From: Phoronis ovalis
Lineage: Eukaryota > Phoronida > Phoronidae
Length of the DNA stretch: 10,945 bases
Direction of reading: 5' to 3'
NCBI GenBank assembly: GCA_028565635.1
Contig: JAOXYB010058044.1
Span: 1-10,945 of the forward strand
The number at the start of each line of letters is the position of its first letter. The first letter of the stretch is position 1. Positions 1 through 7,100 of the stretch are shown here, in pieces. The notes below the pieces were generated by a model. The model was not told the origin of the DNA, made no database searches, and saw only the letters and a list, made by a program, of their open reading frames with translations. The position numbers and the translations under genes are program-made.

Positions 1-187
1 ACACACACATATATATACACATATATATATATATATATATACACATATAACATACATATACACATATAACATACATATACACATATATACATACATATAC
101 ACATATATACATACATATACACATACATACATATAAACATACATACACATACATATACACATACACACACACACATATATATAATAT
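1..187. repeat. AT/AC-rich microsatellite (acatat/tatatac family)
   Basis: The sequence is a compound simple repeat built from AC, AT and ACATAC/ACATAT units. It begins before the window edge and decays into unique sequence after about 187. No gene signal is visible in it. Such compound satellites are common in invertebrate intergenic DNA. Confidence 0.95.
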
Positions 188-239
188 AAAGTTTTAGCTG
201 ATTAAATGAAGAAATAGACAAACGTTTGCTTTATGGAAA

Positions 240-480
240 GTTGGGCAACATGACATGCCGTTTCAGGAACAAACATGGCCACCAGTTAGCCATATTAGGA
301 GTGTTCTGGGTGAAACTTTTATCAAACCTGTACTTTGACCCATACTTACTCTTTACCGAATATGAAGTGAAGAAAAATTGAAGCAATTATTGCGATGTAC
401 CATCATGAAAACAAACATGGTTGCCAGTCATCCTGCTCAAAATTATAACTGACCTGTATTCAACATGTTGCACAATTGTC
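240..480 (+). repeat. Fragment of the ~310-bp-unit interspersed repeat
   Basis: Two copies of the core motif gaacaaacatggccaccagt are seen, near 267 and, degenerate, near 409. They are followed by the usual companions: a 'cctgtactttgacc' block, a 'taccgaatatgaag' block and an 'aattattgcgatg' block. Neither the left-end nor the right-end signature of the family is present, so this is a truncated or decayed piece. It lies in the same orientation as the other copies in the window. No coding potential is apparent. Confidence 0.75.
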
Positions 481-603
481 AAGCTGTTTTAGTCCAGATC
501 CTGAAAACTTCGACACACATAGCAAGACCATTTAGATGTTAAGGAAACTACCTGAAGTGCAATGGGCATGTTTCCAAAAGCAGACTTCTTGTTTATACTG
601 TAT

Positions 604-1312
604 ACAAGACATTGTTATGTCAGATGCCCTCACATCCCTAGGATTATATCACATTGCCACTCGTATGTGGTTTGTAGCTGGACAATGCAATTTTTGAAGT
701 ACTTTCTTTAAATGTTAAATACTGGATACTATAAATGTATAAGATTCGGATCAGCAACTGACCCACTTTTCAAGATCATTCTAAAATCCACCTAGCCTAG
801 TTCACTCACCCACCTGTGGCCTTCATAAAACCATCTTAGAATTGTCCAGGCAGTGCTTTGTCTCTCCAGCACATGGCACAATGCAATGTAACTTCTGCAG
901 AACAAACATGGCTGCCAGTCGGCCATATTGGAAGTGATCCAGGTCAAAATTATAACCAACCTATACTTTGACCTGTATTTACCCTGTGCCATATTGGAAG
1001 TATTCTGGGTCCAAATTATACCTAGCCTGTACTTGGACCTATACTTTTTACCGGATATGAAGTTAATAAAAATTGAATCTTGTGATCCGGGTCAGACTTA
1101 TAACTGACTTGTATTTTGACCTGTATTTAACCTCTAACGAATATGAAGTTGAATGGATAAACACTGCAGCAATTATTGCGAGACAAAGAAAGTTTGTACA
1201 AATGGCGAAAATTTGGATCGGCGTTTGACCTACTTCTCAAGGTCATGAAATGTCACCTAGCCTAATATGCCTACCAACCCATTCCCTTTGTGAATCCACC
1301 TTGCCTATGCAC
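604..1312 (+). mobile_element. Non-autonomous repeat element, copy 1 (left end plus degenerate core units)
   Basis: The left end starts with acaagacattgttatgtcag, a short hairpin-forming sequence (gacat...atgtc) shared with the copies at 6175, 7661 and 10839. A block containing 'ggtttgtagctgg' and 'gcaatttttgaagta' follows, then the core unit at 900 (aacaaacatggctgccagtc). Partial core duplicates follow near 986 and 1080, and then the 'gacctacttctcaaggtcat' and 'tcacctagcctaatatg' blocks. The right end is eroded, so the stop at about 1312 is approximate. The open frame at 792-992 on the minus strand is a shadow of this repeat. Confidence 0.75.
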
Positions 1313-1481
1313 TATGTGCGATGCGCATACAATGTTAAGCATGGGGTTTGCCATTTTTCAGTAGTCACTCTTTGTTTCAGAACTGCAACACGTCTGGTTT
1401 CTGAAAATTTACCTCATGTAAAAGTGTAAACCATTTTTGATTGTATGAATTTTACTAGCTTGTTGTGTTTCAGGTATTGAC
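1313..1481 (+). other. Upstream flank and probable intron/5' UTR boundary of the small plus-strand gene
   Basis: Between the repeat copy and the first coding exon there is unique sequence. It ends in a pyrimidine-rich tract and a good acceptor (cttgttgtgtttcag at 1459-1473). This suggests that the exon carrying the start codon is not the first exon and that a 5' UTR exon lies upstream. I could not locate that exon or a promoter. Confidence 0.4.
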
Positions 1482-2011
<530 letters not shown>

Positions 2012-2117
2012 AAGAAAAGGAAAGGTGGTATGGATGATATGAAAAGTATTTCTAAAGACTGATCTGATTACATATGTGCGTATACTAGTTCATGTTTTGC
2101 ATGGTTTGTTTATGGGG

Positions 2118-2123
2118 AATAAA
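2118..2123 (+). terminator. Polyadenylation signal AATAAA of the small plus-strand gene
   Basis: A canonical AATAAA lies 107 bases past the TAA, followed by a T-rich stretch (cattttcatttggacttttt). This fits a short 3' UTR ending near 2140-2150. Confidence 0.6.
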
Positions 2124-2263
2124 TGAGTGCATTTTCATTTGGACTTTTTTAGTTTAAGGCAACTTAAGTATTCTTATAGGTCTCAAATTGAAAATTTCTC
2201 CACCTACAAATCTGCACATATATAACTACAAAACCTAGATATTAAAAAAGCCAAAATTCTAAT

Positions 2264-2556
2264 AAAAATGGGTCTGTCTACCCAAAGTTGTGAACTCCAG
2301 TTACAATTATTTGACTTTCACCTCCAATTTTCGTATTGAAACTGAAGGGAACACTACCAGTTGGGAAAAAATTAAATTTGTAAACACCCACATACAAATT
2401 TAAAACTGCACATGTTATCTTTTAATTTTCAAAAAAATTTGATCTAACACATAAATGTTTAAAACAGTGTATAAAAATTAATACGGAAATTGAAGGTGAA
2501 AGTCAGTTAATTGTCACTGGAGTCCACAACTGTGGGGAGAGAGAACCATTTCTATT
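2264..2556. repeat. Imperfect inverted repeat with ~75-base arms
   Basis: The left arm (2264-2337, containing tgaactccagttacaatta and tttgactttcacctccaat) is the reverse complement, with scattered mismatches, of the right arm (2480-2556, containing attgaaggtgaaagtcag and ttgtcactggagtccacaac). About 140 bases of AT-rich loop lie between them. The structure looks like a foldback or MITE-type element. No flanking target duplication could be fixed with certainty. Confidence 0.8.
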
Positions 2557-2621
2557 GCTGAGATTCGATCATATGCTTTGTTTGATCTTTCTGGTGTCAG
2601 TTATTGAACAGCAATATAATT

Positions 2622-3307
2622 TAAGGACTCGAGATACAAAAAACACTATTGTTGGACTATAATTTTCTTTATAAATTTTCATAATCAAAATGATGAGATA
2701 CACAAGTATACATTTTTAAAAAGTTATACTTCAATGTTAACAATCCAAAGGCAACATGTTGAAAATAATTCTGATAAGCATCCGTTTTGGGAAAAATGTG
2801 ATTTTCAAATTTTAATATTTCTCTAAAACCCTTTCACCTACAAATATTTGACAAAAATTATCTTAATATATAGGTCTACAAAAAAGAGTCAATTTTTGCC
2901 TAGTTAAAAAGTTTTGAATTTTTAAAGTTTAAAATTCACTATTTTGTTGATTTTGATCAGACCCTTAAAATTTTTAAAAATCAACTTTTCAACAAAGCAA
3001 AATTTTACAAATCTGAGACGCAAGTTTTGTAGATATAAATGTATAGCTCATCTGTGCAAAGTTTCAAATTTGTAGGTAAAGGGGTTTTGATCTTTTTTTT
3101 TTAAATTAAAATTCGAAAAACACGTTTTTGTCCCTAAAATGGCTTTTATCACGTCATATGATCAAATTCAAATTATTTAACATCAGGATTTGTAAAATTT
3201 GGAGAATTAACTTTTTTAAAATGTATAATTCAAATGTTTATCTCTTCATTTTAGTACTAAAACATAGGTTGAATTACATATATACTTCTTTGTATCTCAA
3301 GCCCTTA
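2622..3307. repeat. Long near-palindromic AT-rich element (foldback/MITE-like), ~686 bp
   Basis: The left arm, starting taaggactcgagatacaaa at 2622, matches the reverse complement of the right arm, which ends ttgtatctcaagccctta at 3307. Deeper in, cacctacaaatatttgac and 'aggtctacaaaa' (about 2837-2885) pair with 'ttttgtagatat' and caaatttgtaggtaaaggg (about 3025-3080). The symmetry continues, more weakly, towards a centre near 2965. The open frame at 3128-3391 falls in this AT-rich right arm and its flank and shows no protein-like composition. No transposase is present, so the element would be non-autonomous. Confidence 0.8.
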
Positions 3308-3516
3308 ACAATGTTGAATAGTGTTGGTCTGTATATGCTTGTCTATTTACTGAGAGCATCTAGGTTGGTGCTAAATCAATACCCAATTTAACATACAGTA
3401 AAACAAATTTTATTAAAACAAATATATATGTATATTGAAACTAAAAGCAAAGGTGAAAACTGTTTCTTCTTTCTTTAAGTATGCCACCTCTTGCACATTT
3501 TTGTAATGTTGTTTAG

Positions 3517-3666
3517 ACACAAAACAAGCCAATATGCAGTCGTGAACACCACTGGCTAAAATGTGGTAAAGCTGAAGGAACAGGAATTCCTAAAAACACT
3601 AGTGCGTACAATGTATCATCAGATTGTAATGATGCCAAGAGCCAGAATACATATTATCTTAACTAA
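3517..3666 (+). other. Possible terminal exon, 49 codons then TAA (weak)
   Basis: After a plausible acceptor (gtaatgttgtttag, ending 3516) a frame stays open for 49 codons to TAA at 3664. It encodes a balanced, Cys- and Gly-containing peptide (CSREHHWLKCGKAEGTG, then IPKNTSAYNVSSDC). Composition is less AT-rich than the flanks. No partner exon, poly(A) signal close by or recognised domain supports it, so it may be chance. Confidence 0.2.
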
Positions 3667-3689
3667 AAATAAGTTCATTTCAGTCTGTA

Positions 3690-3897
3690 CCGTATTTATC
3701 TAAATACCTCTGGTTGGGTCAAAGACGGAAGTCTCCTTGTTTTACTTTTTAGATTGCTAGGTTCCTTATGCAATTTTATTACATGATGAGGTTGCGATAA
3801 ATTATCAACCTAATGAAGATGAAAAAAAATATAAAGTAGAAGACCCCAAAAATGCTTGATAAATATAACTCCAGATTTTCTATTGAGATAAATACGG
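3690..3897. mobile_element. 208-bp MITE with ~17-bp terminal inverted repeats and TA flanks
   Basis: The left end CCGTATTTATCTAAATA and the reverse complement of the right end CCGTATTTATCTCAATA differ at one base. Each end is flanked by TA (3688-3689 and 3898-3899), as expected for a TA-targeting Tc1/mariner-type or similar transposase. Subterminal similarity is also visible ('ttgggtc' near the left end, 'gaccccaa' near the right). The element has no coding capacity. It lies 240 bases past the Acinus stop codon and may therefore be part of the Acinus 3' UTR or sit just outside it. Confidence 0.8.
3775..3780 (-). terminator. Candidate polyadenylation signal for Acinus (AATAAA on minus strand)
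   Basis: TTTATT on the plus strand reads AATAAA on the minus strand, about 360 bases downstream of the Acinus stop. It is the first canonical hexamer I found after the stop, and it falls inside the MITE. No strong GU-rich downstream element is evident, so usage is uncertain. Another AATAAA lies further on, near 3407. Confidence 0.4.
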
Positions 3898-4137
3898 TAA
3901 TTCTTCATACTTATAAACTCATATCTGCAACAGAATGTTTCTTTCAATCTGCTGTTAATACAACATCATACTTAATTATTCGAGGACTACACAAAACAGA
4001 TTTAAATGATAACAATTACAAGACATCTTAGTTCTCGAATAAAACCTCTCGAGATAAAACAATTTGCACATGTATAGTTTAAACTACTGTACTAATTATT
4101 TCTTGGTAAGGAGGATCTGCCATCCACAGACTATTTT
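3898..4137 (-). other. ACIN1: Acinus 3' untranslated region (presumed)
   Basis: This AT-rich stretch directly follows the Acinus TAG with no further open frame. It should be transcribed, because no canonical polyadenylation hexamer occurs on the minus strand before the MITE. The 3' end of the transcript is not fixed by the sequence. Confidence 0.5.
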
Positions 4138-4194
4138 CTATCGCCTCCGACCACTACGACTTCTACTTCTGGAACGTCTTCTACTGGTACGCTC
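4138..4194 (-). CDS. ACIN1: Acinus exon H: RS-rich C-terminus and stop
   Basis: After acceptor tttgtttttag the exon reads [18 protein letters not shown] and then TAG (4140-4138). Serine-arginine dipeptide tails are typical of Acinus C-termini and of splicing-associated nuclear proteins, and are usual targets of SR-protein kinases. Entry phase is 0, matching the exit of exon G. The tail is short compared with the long RD/RE-rich tail of the vertebrate protein. Confidence 0.85.
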   Translation of the reverse strand, partial: ERTSRRRSRSRSRSGRRR

Positions 4195-7100
4195 CTAAAA
4201 ACAAAGAAAACTCAGAAATATATAGCTGCCATCATAGCAGTATTGACACAGTGTTATCCTCCAATTTTAAGGTATAAATTACCTCTTCTTCCTTTCGCCT
4301 ACGCTCTTCACGTTCCTTCATGCGCTGCTTTCTGGCGGCTTCTTCTTCCTCTTCCCGTACTTTGCGTCTTTTTTCACGTTCCTTCTCTCGTTCTTGTCGC
4401 ACTTTCTCCTTCTGTACTATCTAGAAAAATGCAATATGTTTGTGTAAACATGTCAATAAGTCGAAGAAACAAACCACGAAATTGAATTATTTTCATACTG
4501 TAAATAAATGCCATAGTTGCTTCCTAAGTTACAACACATAATATATCAGTAAAAATGTTGATGAATATACTTATGTAAGAATTTAAGACCAGAAGTGTGA
4601 TGACCATATCAGTCAATAGTTGGTGCAATGTTTTGATGGGGGTTCTGAAGGTGTAAGCCTCATAAAATATCAGAAATGAAATTCAAGTAACTAACAAATC
4701 AGAAACCTGCAAGTAGTAATCTTTTAATTTCTGTACAGAGCTAACCAATTTCTCACTGAAGTATGGTAAATACTACATGGACTGTTTTTGAACGACAATA
4801 TTATGACAAGAAAATATAATATGGAAAACAGTTGACCAACAGTGTTAGTTCAGAAAGAAAAAAAGGTATTAGTAGTAGAAATAACAAGTCCATGCAGTAA
4901 TTTACCATACCTTCAGTTGGGAAGCTCTTGTAGTTCCTAGTTTTTCAGGTAACACATCAAACACAGTGTTACACTGCTGAGAATCTAGCAGTTCTGCACG
5001 CAAATTCTCCAGTATTTTGCCGAACACATTGTCCCCTGGCCACAGCTCTGGTAGGGTATTTCTTGTTCTGCTAATCGTAAGACCTGTGCCCCAAACCTTA
5101 TCTGTAACAGGGTGGATTATTCTCTTTCCCCTAGTAGCCAGTAGAGTGTGTCTAAATATATCTGATTGGTTGGCACGCTCCTTTAAGAGATCTTCAATAA
5201 CTTCAGTACGCTTATGTAACCAAGATACAGGAACAGTAATATACTTGGCAATCTGCTTGGCTTCTGCAGCACACAGAGCATGCTTGATTCTATCTGCAGT
5301 CTCACTATCACTTACATACACAGCCTTTTTAAATTGGTATGCATGCTCTACGCTGTCAAAATACTGTCCATCTATTAATATGTTACAAGGATAGAAGTTC
5401 GACAAGACACATTCTTTTCCTTGTACAACTTCATATTTTGACCAAAGGTCGATTTCCTTGCATCTGTATTGTGGAGTATAGTAATGCAAAGCAGAATGCT
5501 GTTCTTTTATGAGAGGGAGCGAAAGTCTACTCCTCTTACTACTTTTCTCAAAGAATTTGGTCTCAACAGAGTTTCGCTTTTGCTTGCCATATTCTTTATT
5601 TTGTATGCCCTTCAGGGTACTAACAGATCCACTTCTAATATCACTTATACTTAGAAATGTATCTTGTTTGCTAGGAATACTAATTTGATGTTCATGACTG
5701 TTCCTTGATTTTTCACACCATCCAACATCAACAACAACAGACTCCAATGGAAGAATATGCGGATAACTGTCATATTCTTCCTGTATTGAGACATACATTT
5801 AACAAGTTATTCACCTTTTTCTACCTAGAGTACTACATATGAACCCTTAACCAATTAAGCTGCATCATAACGTGAGAAATGCAAAAAGCAAAATACAGTA
5901 GTAAGATACCAGGGGTATCACCTTATTTAGTTCGAGTTATAATTTTATCTTTTCTGCCATAGGCATGATTTTGTTTACAGCACGTAATTCAACATATCTG
6001 AAAACTGCCATTACTGTTCCACATCGAGCATTGTTTTGTCAACTTAATTGATATTATTAACTGGTATTATCTATACTTAGTAAAACTGAAGTCTATAAAT
6101 TATAATCTTTTATATTAGAACTAGGCTAGAGTTGAAACTCTTTCAAACTTGAGTGTGCTCCTCATGATGGTTTAACAAGACATTACAATGTCACATGCAT
6201 ATCCCTACGATCACATCACATTGTATCATATGGTTTGTAGCTGGGCATTGCAATTTTTGAAACTGTTCCCATAAGTATTAAAAGCAAAGCAATGCACACA
6301 ATAAATGCTGAAGATTCGTATCAACATCCCACTCAGTTTTCAAAGCCATTCTAAAATCCCACCTAGCTTAATACATTTGAATTTTCCAGAATCTCTGGAA
6401 AATGGCACAGTGCAATATGCCCTCTTAGGAACAAACATGGCTGCCAATCAGCAATACTGGAAATAATACAGGTCAAAATTGTACATGTCCTGTACTTTTG
6501 GTCTTTACTGAATATGATGCTAATCTGGTAAAAACTGAAGGTGTTATTGCAATGTACTACATGTATCTCGAGAACAAACATGGCCACTAGTCCGCCTTGG
6601 AAGTGATACATGTTACACTGGATCTGTACTTTGACCTGCATTATTTACCCTGTACCAAGTATAAAGCAGATCAGATAAACACACAAAGGAAATGTTACAC
6701 ACAATGAGAAATATCCAAAATTCAGATCATTTGACCCACATGAATGGTAAACCTAGCCTAATATGCCCATCAACCTATGTCCTTCATTAATCTACCTTTG
6801 GACTGCCTGGAAAATGGTGCAACGTGACTTTTCGGGAACAAACATAGCTGCCAGTCACTTATATTAGAAGTAACTGTCTGGGTTAAAGTTACACCTGATC
6901 TGCACTTACTCTTTACCGATTACAAAGCTGTTTGGATAAAATAAGAAGCAGTTATTGCGAGACAAAGGAAGTGTTACATGTGACGACAGCAACAACAACA
7001 ACAACAATAATGACGATGATTCAAAGCCCAGCCACTGTGGCAAGACTTAGTAAATGTTTTTCTTGTTTCTAAACATGGTAATTATTCAGCAACACACTAA

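Noticed and set aside
3128-3391. 87-codon plus-strand frame
   Set aside because: It lies in the right arm and flank of the AT-rich palindrome, is dominated by Leu, Ile, Tyr and Lys from A/T bias, and has no recognisable domain.
4243-4485. 80-codon plus-strand frame with a hydrophobic, membrane-like translation
   Set aside because: It is the antisense of Acinus exon G; hydrophobicity arises from complementing Lys/Glu/Arg codons.
5017-5394. 125-codon plus-strand frame
   Set aside because: It is antisense to the NADAR-coding exon, which has clear family motifs on the minus strand.
4911-5780. Recent bacterial transfer of the NADAR sequence
   Set aside because: Base composition resembles the surrounding exons, splice sites flank it, and NADAR proteins with SNFYP-type motifs are already common in invertebrate animals.
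5907-5921. gataccaggggtatc short inverted repeat as an operator-like site
   Set aside because: A six-base palindrome in eukaryotic intron sequence is expected by chance; no associated function.
6989-7007. CAA-rich tract as an independent microsatellite or coding poly-Gln
   Set aside because: It is part of the right-end tail of the repeat element copy 2 and lies in an intron.
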